Source of the DNA: Trematomus loennbergii
Taxonomy: Eukaryota; Chordata; Actinopteri; Perciformes; Nototheniidae
Length of the DNA stretch: 64,000 bases
Assembly: GCA_012861695.1 (NCBI GenBank)
Contig: JAAOOA010000006.1
Location: 27,103,811-27,167,810, forward strand
Direction: 5' to 3'
Numbering within the stretch: the stretch's first letter is position 1; each line of letters opens with the position of its first letter. Positions 1 through 37,092 of this stretch are shown here, piece by piece. The position numbers and the translations under genes are program-made. The notes below the pieces were generated by a model, which was not told the DNA's origin, made no database searches, and saw only the letters and a program-made list of their open reading frames with translations.

Positions 1-915
1 AAAAGAACAATGAAATATAAATTGTTGCAAGATCTGCATCCGTACTCTAAAACCGAAACCATCCAGTTTGCAGGAACCAGTTGAGTATTAATTGAAAGTC
101 ACCAATTTTTCTTAACTGGGAGTATTGAAAGTTAAATTAAACATATACTACTGGGTTTTGTTGTGGCACCTTATAGGATCCTCAAAACCCAAACATGTTG
201 TCCAGCTAGCTTTTGATGTTCCAAAACCCAACATAGTTTACAGTTGAGTCATGTCAATTATCACCGCCCAACCTGCATCTTCATTGAAAGGCTAAACGTT
301 TTGCGTGTCTTTATTCCATACTGTAACACTTTGTGTTCTATTAAGTCACCAAGCCTCTCAAGGTAATCCCACAGGCAAACAGCAGGCTTTAACAGTTGTA
401 TGTATACGTACTGTAACCAAAACCAGATTCTGGTATGCTGCACCTGAAAGTCCAGGTTCATATGAGTTCAGCTGGCTAATTGTCACAGAATGAATGGTCT
501 ATATTTTGATCATACACAAAGTGTGCCATTGTGAATGAAAACACAATGGAGTCTTCTGTCAGCACCTCAGCTAATTATTTCCCATTAGAGGTTTTTAAGT
601 CCTGCTGCAGATGAATACCTTGCAGTTGACTTTTAGTTTTTTTTTTGTTTCCATGATAATCATCTTAGTTTACAGTAGTATTAATATGTCAGATGGAACA
701 CCTGTTTATCATCTGCTGTCTGGTTTAGAAAGGAAACCAAAGCCAGCCAGTTGAAGTCTTTCGCTCATATCCACCATCATAAATGAGAAAAAAAGGGGCA
801 TCTAAGTTTTAATTACGTTAATTACAGAATACAGGTTGATTCCCAAGAAAAGTAGCTTTCTGAATACATCCATAAAAGCATCATCTGCCACTTCATCTTT
901 TTCACTTTGAAGTTT

Positions 916-1116
916 TGGGGGTTTTCCCTTTCCTGTAGTGTGTAATATAGGTTTGTGTGCATGTAAATGGTTTGCAAAAACTAAAATCCCAAAGTTTCTC
1001 TCACGCACATCCCCCCCCCTGCCTGAAACGCCTCCATTGAACTCCTTTGCATACTCCAGTAACGCAGTGACATCACTGCGTAACAGTTATCTGTCTGACT
1101 ATGATTTCACTTTGTA
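916..1116 (+). mobile_element. Fragment of a TTAA-type MITE family
   Basis: Shares a string of motifs with the copies at 30871 and 42622: ccctttcctgtagtgtgtaa, atgtaaatggtttgcaaa, cctgcctgaaacgcctccat, gacatcact-gcgtaaca. The left terminus and the right half are missing. Confidence 0.6.
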
Positions 1117-2000
1117 TGGGTTCCAAAATTAGTCATTAATCAACTTTATTTAGTTTCATTAATACAATCACCACCATCAATTCATGCCAAAAGCTAAAAG
1201 TGTGTCACTGTTAAAACAACTGGATTATTCTCAATCTGAAAAACAAGTATCTAAAATCAGAGTCATGACTGAACCTTCAAACTATCATTGCCCTTATAAA
1301 TCCAGCCGTCACCAAGGAGCTGAAAGAGATCTCTTTGTGTCTATATTCAGCGTAACAGTTAGCACACAAACTCTTAGGCTGGTGGACGTTATGAATCACC
1401 TGTACAAAGACTGGCAAAATTCTCATCAACACAGAGGTCATCTTTCTCAAAGGTGAGTAGGAATAAATGAATCACAGCGGCGAGTCAGAGGAGTTTGACG
1501 CAGGATCAAAATGACTGTAGCTGGCTAACCTTTTCTTTGTGTTTTAAAATGCCCACTGCATAATCACACAAGTGATTCCATTCATAGACCGTGATAGACT
1601 TGGGAAAAGGGGAGGTATAGCTATCAACAAAATCAGTGTATGTATGTTGCTCAACTGGCCTTCGCTGAAATTGTGATTCTAAAAAGGTAATGTTTCACTT
1701 TAGGGGATTTTTGACTAACCACCCAGTTTTTACCTGCTACAAAATATAATTAAACTCATCTCTGACCTGAATCATTGATTATTTATGGGATCTCAAGATA
1801 GTAAAATCCCAATTATTCTTTTTGTAGCTCAACATATCCATGTTTAACTGTGTGTTTCTTACCATTCTTGCCTTTGAATTTTCAATTTAGTGTTCTTAGT
1901 TAAATATTACATTTTAACCACTTAAATACTACTTGTGTTTCTTCCAAAGTTTTTGGTGAATTATATTTCAAATGACCATTCTCTGTTTGTTTGTTTGTTT

Positions 2001-2100
2001 GTAGCCTTTATTTAACCAGGTTAAAAAATCCCATTGAGATCAACGATCTCTTTTTCAAGGGAGACCTGCGGTACATTGGTTACACATAAAAACAACAGAA
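2001..2100. repeat. Degraded interspersed repeat, fish type
   Basis: Contains ctttatttaaccaggttaaa, cccattgagatcaacgatct and ctttttcaagggagacctg, a combination I know as a common teleost interspersed repeat. The class is not assigned from sequence alone. Confidence 0.4.
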
Positions 2101-2991
2101 AACAAAAAGGACATCACAACATAATTACAGAATGTTGCAATACTTTATAAGGCCCGCTGTTGTCAGATACCTAACCAGCTGTATAATCTTCACCAAAGCG
2201 TCATAAGCGAGGATATGTTTTGCAAAACCTTGCCAGTGCATATTGTTATCATCATGACTCTTGGTTGATGTCACAGAATGAAACCACTTAACCTTCCTTT
2301 CAGGCCGACATCAGGAGGGGAATTACAGGGATCAGATTACTGTATTCCACTCCATAATGTCTGTTCACCTCATCGGACGCTTATAAGTATTTTTGACTCC
2401 CACAGATGACCTAAGACTCATAAAATAAGGCTGCCAGCAGTAAAACAACACTATGACTGAATAAAGAAACACAGTCAGCCCTGCACACTCAGAGCTTTAG
2501 ATTTCACCAAACCTCCACACTAATTTCTTAACCTTTATTTATCAAGAAAGAGGGTCACACTCTTTTTCCATACCAAACAGACAGCAAGACAGCTAGGCTG
2601 TATCTCAATTTGCGTACTTCTGTACTTACTTGTGCTATTTTGTGTGCATAATTGCATCCTAATGGAAAGTATGGCTTAATGCAAAGCACTATAAGCACCC
2701 CGCTGGTGCACTTATTATGGTCCAAAATGTGATTGTGGAACTGCTGGACACTTCTCACACACTCAATGATCGCCATCTTTGATGTGTAACTGAGTTGTGG
2801 GACCAGTAGGGAGAGTAGTAGGTCCGGTCAACACAGCACTATACAAATAAAAGTTATACATGTGGGTTTTTTTTCTAAGTAGCACTGGACAAGTTTCAAA
2901 AATAATCTATCGTTCATTTTATTGTGTGATTCGAGCAGTCTGTAATGATTTGCCAGCACAAATTATAACGGGACTAAATAACTCCACTCAC

Positions 2992-28559
<25,568 letters not shown>

Positions 28560-28576
<17 letters not shown>

Positions 28577-28770
28577 TCGTGTTTCGCGGATCCGCAGTCA
28601 GTCGGGTTTGGACAGCATCACCTGGTGAAAACCCTCCGGCTGGACTCCCGCTGCTCCCTGCGCTGCTCCATCCGGATCATCCGGGAGCGACCCGCCGCGC
28701 GCCTCAAGAACCGCTGCACCTGCTCATTAGCATAAATTATGCGCAGGTGGGCGCGCGCGTGGGCGGGGCC
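28560..28770. promoter_or_regulatory. GC/CpG-rich region at the otogelin-family gene 5' end
   Basis: CpG-dense sequence (cgggagcgacccgccgcgcg and neighbours) covering exon 1 and about 200 bp upstream on the minus strand, set in AT-rich DNA. It is a likely promoter region by composition and position only. Confidence 0.4.
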
Positions 28771-29429
28771 GCAACTGCAAGCAGAGATGTAGGCTACTAA
28801 TTAACTGATGCATGAAAGTATTCGAAAACTACAACCACTGGTAAGATATTTAACAATTCAATTACATATAATTAATATATAACTTACAGACCACCAAACC
28901 CAATGAGACGGCTGTTATCTACGTGTGCTGTCATCAAATCAAACCTAATGTTACAAATAATTCAGCACAGGTCTAAATGTAACTGTGCAGTATTTACAGA
29001 GAACAGTGCCTCTCTGTGGTCCACTGCGAGGGAAACATCACAGAACCTGCGGGGATTCAAATGGCCATGCCAAATGAAACATAATCAAATGAAAAAAACT
29101 CAAGCTCTTTAGGATAATACAAACACTAACACACTTTCAACATCTTCCAATTAACTGATAATATCTTCTCTACAATTTTACATTATCCCTGCTTGATTTT
29201 TTGCATTACTTGCACCGTGTCCACTTCACTTACTTGGCACAGTATTGCACATGTATATGAAGTAAAATGTAAAGGTATAGCATAGGCTGTTTTCTACATG
29301 ACGGTAGATTTCCAACTGAGATGAATAAATAAAGTGTGGTGCAATAAACTGAAATTACTGCACTGAAAAAAAAATACATTAAATCGTACAGATTTCAACT
29401 ACAATAATATAATATCCTTTGATTGTGGA

Positions 29430-30050
29430 GCACAGGGCCGGCCCTTGGCATATAGGCAGTATAGGCGAATGCTAAGGGCGCATCAACCCATCGGGGGCGC
29501 CAAACATTTTTATTTTTATTTCATAACACAATTTCCCGATTTTGGATCAACAAAGTACATCTTATTATCTTATACTAACAGAACTACGCCTATATTGCGT
29601 ACAGCACCCCCCCCCCAAAAAAAATCAAGTTGAACTGCCCCAGCCCCAGTAAAAACCAGAGGTTTATGTGAAATAGTTCTTTTTTTGAAATAATGGTTTT
29701 AGTGTGCAATTATAGGTTTTAATTGTAATCTGCTTACAGTTCTGTTTCATATTGATGTTGAGAGATGTATCCATAGATCTCTTAATTTTGCTCTCAAAGT
29801 GCACCAGATTGATGCTTTTAACTTCAATATTAAAAAAAAAAAATTATCTTCCCGGGGGAGCATGCCCCCGGACCCCCCTAGAGGATGTTAGGTCCACCCC
29901 CCACTTAAATCATGTTCACATGGATAGGATACTAAATACATTTGCACACATCTTGTGTCCATATTTTTCTGTTTTAGTGGTCGTGCCACAAGGGGGTGGG
30001 GGGGGCGCCAGCTAAAATCTTGCCTAGGGCAGCAAATTGGCATTTTCTCT
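29430..30050. mobile_element. hAT-like non-autonomous element, fragment
   Basis: Left end cacagggccggcccttggca with cgaatgctaagggcgca; right part ggcgccagctaaaatcttgc and ctagggcagcaaattggc. About 165 bp inside (29735-29900) is nearly the same as 50905-51070, including ttcccgggggagcatgcccc. The right terminus is not clear. Confidence 0.6.
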
Positions 30051-30870
30051 CCAGCCACCTGAAAACCAAAATGTTGAAAATCATACACAGGCAGTCAGGT
30101 AATTTGATCAGTGATAAACACATGAACCTGAAGGCATCACCTCCTGAACCTGACATGGAACACAAACCTTTAATATCACAGAGTTGACCCCATGTCAACA
30201 GCTGCATGGACTCATATAAGCATGAGAAAGTTTTGGGGGATTTTTTTTGCAAAAGAAACACTTCCTGCCCTGTCTGTCTGCTGTCTGGGTGAAAAAGGCC
30301 TTTGACTGACTGAAGCCCTCAAGAGAGCCCAACAGGCTTTGTGTTGCCTAGCCAGGAGGTATCTGCTTTCATAAATGGAAACAAGACTAGGAGGGGAAGG
30401 GGGGGGGGTACAGAGTGGAGGGACATTTTAAGAAGATTTTTTTTGTTTTAAAGTGAGTGATTTCTGATTAGTTTGTGCGATTGGCTTTTTAATCTCACAC
30501 TCCCAGAGCTTGTTGTCTTTTTGGACGTGAGAAATGAAGCATCATCCGAAAGCATAATGCTTTCGCGACATCACACACACACACACACACTCATACAGTA
30601 CTGGAGACCTGGCGCCTGCTTTGTGTCCTGCAGATGGCTCATTAAGAGGTGACATGAAATGACTGACTGTTTTCTGTATTTTATATTTTTCTGCAATAGC
30701 ATTTGTCGGAGGACTTGTAAAGTAAATGTGGTATTATTTTATCTCAATACTGTTTTACTTCTCTAGCCTGTTTGGCATAAAGTCACAGACCTATACCTAT
30801 TGAAGATGTAAAGAGTCTATTGCCATGATGTTTTTAAAGTATCTGGTCACAAACCAATATATTGGACAAA

Positions 30871-32013
30871 ATAAAGGGGCCCTACTATTTTTCCCGTAGT
30901 GTTTTATAGCTTTTTGTGCATGTAAATGGTCTGCAAAGGCTAAAATCCCTAGTTCCTGCCAGGGAGTTCCTCCCACACAGCCCCTTACTATACTAAGTCA
31001 GCCTACTATCACCTAAAGAACATATCTAGGATTGAAAGACTAATGTCACAGCAGGATTTGGAAAAACGTGTCCATGCTTTTATCTTCAGTAGACTGGACT
31101 AATGGTGTCTTTACAGGTCTCACTAAAAAATCTATTAGAAAGCTGCAGCTAATTCAGAACGCCGCTGCTCGAGTCCTCACTGACACTAAGAAAGTGGATC
31201 ACATCATCCTGTTCTGAAGTCCTTACACTGGCTTCCTGTGTGTCAAAGAATAGATTTCAAAATATTGTTGCTGGTTTTAAAGCTTTGAATGGTTTAGGCC
31301 CAAAATACATGTCTGACCTACTGCTAAATTATGAACCATCCAGAACTCTCAGGGCTTCAGGGACGGGTCAGCTTTCTGTCCCCAGAGTCAGAACTAAACA
31401 TGGAGAAGCAGAGTTCAGTTATTATGCTCCAAATATCTGGAACAAACTCCCAGAAACCTGCAGGTCCGCTGCAACTCTGACTACTTTTAAATCCAGGCTG
31501 AAGACTTATCTTTTTGCCGCTGCTTTTAATTGAACTATTCACATCTTAAACTGCACTGTAACTTTTATTCATGTATTTTTTATTTTAATGTTTATTTTAT
31601 TATCTTATCTTATGACTGTATTTAAATGCCATTTTCTTAATGTTGTAAAGCACTTTGAATTGCCTTGTGTTGAAAGGTGCTATATAAATAAACTTGCCTC
31701 TGCCTGAAACGCCTTCATTGGACCACTTTGTTTAATTTGGTAACCGTGACATCACTACGTAACACTCTTCTATTGGCTAGCGCTCCAACACATAGTACAT
31801 GATAAGTCATGGGGGGGGATTGGCCAGCTAACCAATCAGAGCAGACTGGGCTCTGGTTTTAGACAGAGGGTGAAAAGAGGTGCTGCAGCACAGGCAGTAC
31901 GAGAAAAATAAAGAGCTTTTTGAACATTGAAGCATGGAGACTTGTCACAGTAAAAGTACTAAATACTAAGATGAACCTAAAAAGAAGCAGAATAGGGCCC
32001 TTTTAAAATGTTG
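30871..32013. mobile_element. TTAA-type MITE interrupted by a LINE fragment
   Basis: Starts aaaggggccctactat and ends agaatagggcccttttaa. The body shares gcatgtaaatggtctgcaaa, ggccagctaaccaatcagag and gaaaagaggtgctgcagcac with the copies at 42622 and 56730. The middle (about 31010-31695) is replaced by an L2-like LINE 3' end. Confidence 0.75.
31010..31695 (+). pseudogene. 3' end of an L2/CR1-type LINE reverse transcriptase, broken
   Basis: Encodes the C-terminal part of a non-LTR reverse transcriptase: KLQLIQNAAARVLTDTKKVD, ILLVFKALNGLGPKYMSDLL-like and FSYYAPNIWNKLPETCRSAA, ending LTTFKSRLKTYLFAAAFN-stop. A stop and frame changes interrupt it upstream. The 3' tail aaagcactttgaattgcctt and gaaaggtgctatataaataa is typical of fish L2-like elements. 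It is 5'-truncated, as usual for LINE insertions, and sits inside the MITE. Confidence 0.8.
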
Positions 32014-33663
32014 CTTTCAGGGTGATGCTATATAAAGAGAATATCAAAGTTATTATTAATCCTTCTGAGGAATGTTGAATGCTGTTGAATGTATTGCCTC
32101 ATATTGACAGGGGGTTTGTCCACCTTGTTTATAAAGGTTGACTAAAGAACGGAAACACTTCGGAGTTCAACAGTACCACAAACTAAGCCCTCCAAAATGA
32201 CCAGTCTCTTGAATTAACATCTTTTTGAAATAAATAAACCAAAAAATATAACCTTTATGAAGGGAGATTTTATTGTGGTCTGCACTAATGAATCTGTAGG
32301 TGAACTGCATAAACTAAGTCTTCTCTATCTTTGTGAACCAGCGTTATTTGATTATGTTTGGAATAAAGTAAAAAAACATGTTCTAAGCATCACCTTAAGC
32401 TAGTTCACTGGTAGAAACATGGGGGGATGTCATCTATACAAACTGTACAAGCAGGTCAACACGAAAACTAAATCAGGTGCTAATGGAAAACCTTCATTGA
32501 TTGGAGTATTCATGAGAACTCCTGCACTCACAAATAAAAAAAAGGCAACAAAGAAATTCAACATTCAAAAATCATGGAGGCCAAATGTCCACCTGTTCTT
32601 AATCCTATTTGTGTTTTTATAATAGTGGATTTGTGTACACACGGGAGTGAGAAATAAAGTACATGAACCATCCGTTTATCTACACGGAAGCTGAGACTCT
32701 TCATTTTAATCCTTTTGATAAGGACTCACTTGGCGATATTAAACATTTGTATTCTCTCAAGAACAGGATTCAACTATGTTTCATAGGATTTCAGGTCACT
32801 GAAAGCCGCAAAGTCTATCAATTAAAATGTTTTAATTCCTGTGGGACTGAATTGTGATACGTTAGAGCGATTTGGAATACCATGAGAAGTACAATTGGCC
32901 AAAAGCGTGCAAATTAGATGGAATGAAATGTTTATGCATTCAGCCTTCTAATTAGTAACCATTATCTTTGAGACATAAATACTCAAGCGTGGAACAAAAG
33001 AATCAACTAAAGGAAGTCATGGTGATTTCATTTAATTGCCCTACAGAAGTGAGAAAGTCATGGTCTCTAGATAACTGCGATCAAACAAACAAACGGAGGT
33101 CATGTCCTCTTGGCTTCTGTAAGTCTGTGTTCATTTCAAATCAAAGGCAAGTTCTTACACAGACTAAAAGATATCACATCTTGAAAAAAAGATTTCACTA
33201 TCTACACAGCAGGGAATTAAAAATGCATAAATATTTACACAAAGAGTTCTGATCAGAAATGAGAAATCCACCCTTTGACACATTTGAAAAGAAGATAGTT
33301 GAAAACATTGGAATATTTACAGAATGTGAAACGTTTCCATCTAAAACACCTTTTGTCAGTTCGTTTCGAAGCATCAGGCAACAAACAGGGGACACTATCA
33401 GCTAGATTTAAGACATTTTGTATTTTTGAATTATACAAACAAACTGAGGTGGACATGAATCCAAATATTTGGTTCCTTTCATTCAAGGACCTTTCTCTGA
33501 TTCTTCTTTTACGTGTTTAGATTGAAGATGAAATACCTCTTAGTGAAACAGCAGATTAACAGAAGGTTAACTCTGCTTCCTCGCTGTGTTCTGTGTGTGT
33601 GTGGTGTTTGTGAACTTGGTCATCTTTGGGTAAAGAGTCCTGCACAGCGCCCTGTGTGCTGCG

Positions 33664-36600
33664 TTATCTGGGCCGGTGGTTGGCGAGCAGGAAGTCCTTG
33701 TCTTTGCAGGTGAGGCAGAGTTTGAGGTTCCTTAGGGAGCCGCCGGCGGAGTAAAACGCCCAAATGCCCATCACGAACAGGATGACGTAGGTGGGGACCA
33801 GGCTGGCCACGTACTCGGGGTTCTGGAAGGTCTGCGGGAGAAGACGGGAAACACGGGTCAACATGATAGTACAATGAAAAAAGTTTTGCTATGAAACATT
33901 TTGATTAGCTCATTAGTTTGTGAAGGTTTAGATAATGCTATATGATGAAAGTCATAAATATGAACAAATGTCCACTATACCAAGTAATAATGTCAAAAAA
34001 GGTAATAAGCGGATATAATAAATATTATTCTCCGATCTTGGGAGAATAATATTCATTACGCAATAAAAGCAACATTAATAATTCATCGTGGGGAATTTCC
34101 ATGATCTGCGAGTACCCTCATGTGTACCTTAAAACGAGCTGTTCAGCCTACTATCACAGTAGAGACGTGAATAATAAAGCCTTTTAAAATAAAGCAATCA
34201 ACAAATAAAACTTGCCTTTTCAAAATCGTTATCAACGCAGGGGACCTTATCATTTATGATGACTTTATTAATGAATGTTTAATATCCCATCTGTGATGCA
34301 ATCAATATACATTTTGTTGAGCATATGTTGATGATTATCAGGATGTTATTGCAAATTGCTATCATTTTGGCTAAGAAAACAGTGACATTAAATGTTCATA
34401 ACGCCCCATTGCTCATCACATTGAGACTCATGTGAAACGTCACAGAAAAGAAAACCATGAAGTTAAAACACATGAGCCCAGTGTGAAACTGAGCTTTATG
34501 GACAATGCATTAGTTACTAATATATAACAAAATAATTCTACATTTAATGCAGCGCTTTCGTAAAAGAGTGTAGAGATTTCATTATTAACACACTTCTTGG
34601 ACTTGTGTTGCACATATGAGAGTGAAGTCTACTGAAATCAGTTGTATTGCTCCGGTCTTGAAGAACAGTTCCTCCCACCAGCCCTCATCATGCTCAGACC
34701 CCCAGCAACACTCACCAGGCAGGACACCAGGAGGTGGCTGATGACGACGGCGGCCACCGCCCACCAGCGCTGCTTCTCACAGGCGTCGAAGAAGACCACG
34801 CCCCAGAACATGTGCAGCAGGATGATGGCAAGGGTCATGAAGGCTGAAAAGGGGTTACATTTCTTCATAAAATACACAATATGTTTCTTAATTGGCTTGT
34901 CTGCATCAGCTAGAACATTTTAATGTAAGAGTAGAGAGAGACAAAACTATTGACTGTAAAAGACTAACAAATGCATTTAAAAATCAAAGTACACATTGTA
35001 GCGATTCCATCTGGAACGATCCAAAAGGTGTTTGTGAGCTTTGGTACCTGAGGACAGGAAGTAGTGCTGAGAGTCTCCGTGGATCCCGACGGTCCCGGGC
35101 CCCACAGAGTCTGCCAGGATGTTCACCACTGAGAACGCTCCGCTCATGAAGCCGAAGCCCAGGCCGGACACTGAGGTAACCAGGACGACAAGGAGTGGTT
35201 TATTCCACAGAGAAATGGACGATATGAGCATTTTTGATGTATCATATACACCTGATTAAAAAAGAATGGCTAAAAGAAGCAACAGAGTTTGACATATCAT
35301 TATTCTTTAGACATAATAGTAAAGAACAAAAGTATTAGCAGGTGATGTGAAGTGCAGACTAACTGTACCGTAGGCCAGCTGCCGTATGGAGATGGGCATG
35401 GTTTCCTCCTGGCTGAGAGTGAGGAGGCCTTCATTGCTTTCCTGAAAGAGAACACACACACAAACACACATGAGCCTAAAGCTCCGTTCTTCACTGTGAG
35501 CTGTAAACAAGGTCATCAGTCTATGTATGTCAGACAGAGGAAGACGATACGGCCTGCAACAATGAACCTTTAAAGAAAATGACTAATGGTGGGAAACTGG
35601 GACACAACAGGGGATACAGCTAGGAGTCAGGGTGTGATGATGATTATAACAGAGTAAAAAAGTCAGCTATTGTTTTTTTTCACAAAATGTCTCTTGACAT
35701 TGTGTAGGTCATCTTTTGGAGCTGACACAAATACTTGAGCTACAGTGTTTACCTCAAAAACGCAAAAAATATGTGTGGTATTAAAAAAAGGAAAAGGCCT
35801 GTTTTCATCCTAGGGCTGCTCAATTAATCGTATTTTAATCGCAATTACGATTTTGGCTTGCAACGATTATGAAAACAACATAATCGAAATAAAACGATTA
35901 TTTATTTTTTTTTAATTAATTTTAATTGATTTTTTAAAATTAATTTAAAAAACATTTTATTGGTTTTTCAGTTGAATTATACTTAAAGTTCAGGGTAATC
36001 AACTGTTAAAAACATACTGTTCACTTTAATAAATGGATGTTTTCAAAGTAAATGGATAATCGTTTTTAATAATCGTGATATCAATTATTGACCCAAATAA
36101 TCGAGATTATGATTTTTGCCATAATCCAGCAGCCCTACTTCTTCCCATAAATAATTCCACTACACAATTAAACATACAGCTTTGCAGCAAAGATGTATGC
36201 ATGTTCTTCTAAAATTGAGTAAAGTATTTGTAAAGTATAGTAGTAAAGTATTTTACCACTGGTTTCTATCCATTTCCTAACAGAATGAAAGTATGGCAAA
36301 AAGCGGAAATGTTGGTTTTAATCACATCATTCAGCCTCTTTTAAAGTACTGGTTAATCGATTGACACAAAATGTATTTGCAACTATTTCAAGTTTATTTA
36401 AAACAAACATTTACGGGTTCTATAATCTCAGATATGAATATTGTGGTTTGTTTTTATTTTTGATGGGAATGAAGTGAATATATTTTGGTTTTGGACTGTA
36501 GTTAGACAGAAAAAGACATTTGATGAAATAGCCTTTTGGTTCTGGGAAATTGCGACATTTCATAAAAACAAACATTTGATCAATTAATTGAGAGATAAAA

Positions 36601-37031
36601 GTCAGATTATTAAAAATAGTAGTCATAGATGCAACAAAATACCTAAAATAAATAACATTGAAAGTGCATGCATGGTAATAGGTGGAGATTGTTATTAAAA
36701 GACTGCAACTGTGACAAAACATTAACCAAAGCTGTTTTTCATCTGGTTGTTAAAATAACTTTTTCAAGTCTCTGCATGTTAACTGTCATGTCAAACATTT
36801 TGATTATCTCATTAGTTTGTGAAGGTTTAGATAATGCTATATTATGAAAGTCATAAAATGAGAAAATGTCTCTGCATGTTAACTGTCATGGCACACTGAA
36901 GATAAAACTATCATGAAAAACAAACAGATGGCTTATGGAAATAACCAAGAGTAAGACGTTCATGTATGGTCCTTTGAAGATGCACTAGCACATTAACACT
37001 GATGATATATATATATATATATAATATATAT

Positions 37032-37092
<61 letters not shown>

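Larger units (their letters stand above)
1..2985. other. Intron of the otogelin-family gene; no exon found
   Basis: AT-rich sequence with no open stretch that fits a VWD, C8 or TIL exon with splice sites on the minus strand. It holds a TTAA-type MITE fragment near 916-1116 and a degraded interspersed repeat near 2001-2100. The next downstream exon must lie left of the window. Confidence 0.6.
28577..33663. other. Intergenic DNA between the otogelin-family gene and aph1b
   Basis: No host exon found. The stretch holds a hAT-like fragment (29430-30050), a TTAA-type MITE carrying a LINE piece (30871-32013), a short CA run near 30572-30590 and unannotated AT-rich DNA, including the aph1b 3' UTR on the right side. 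No clear polyadenylation signal for aph1b was found. Confidence 0.6.

Noticed and set aside
2600..2830. Possible exon near tgcgtacttctgtacttact
   Set aside because: No VWD, C8 or TIL cysteine pattern and no fitting splice sites; resembles an old repeat.
31240..31533. 97-codon open frame as a host gene
   Set aside because: C-terminal end of an L2-like LINE reverse transcriptase inside a MITE; upstream is broken.
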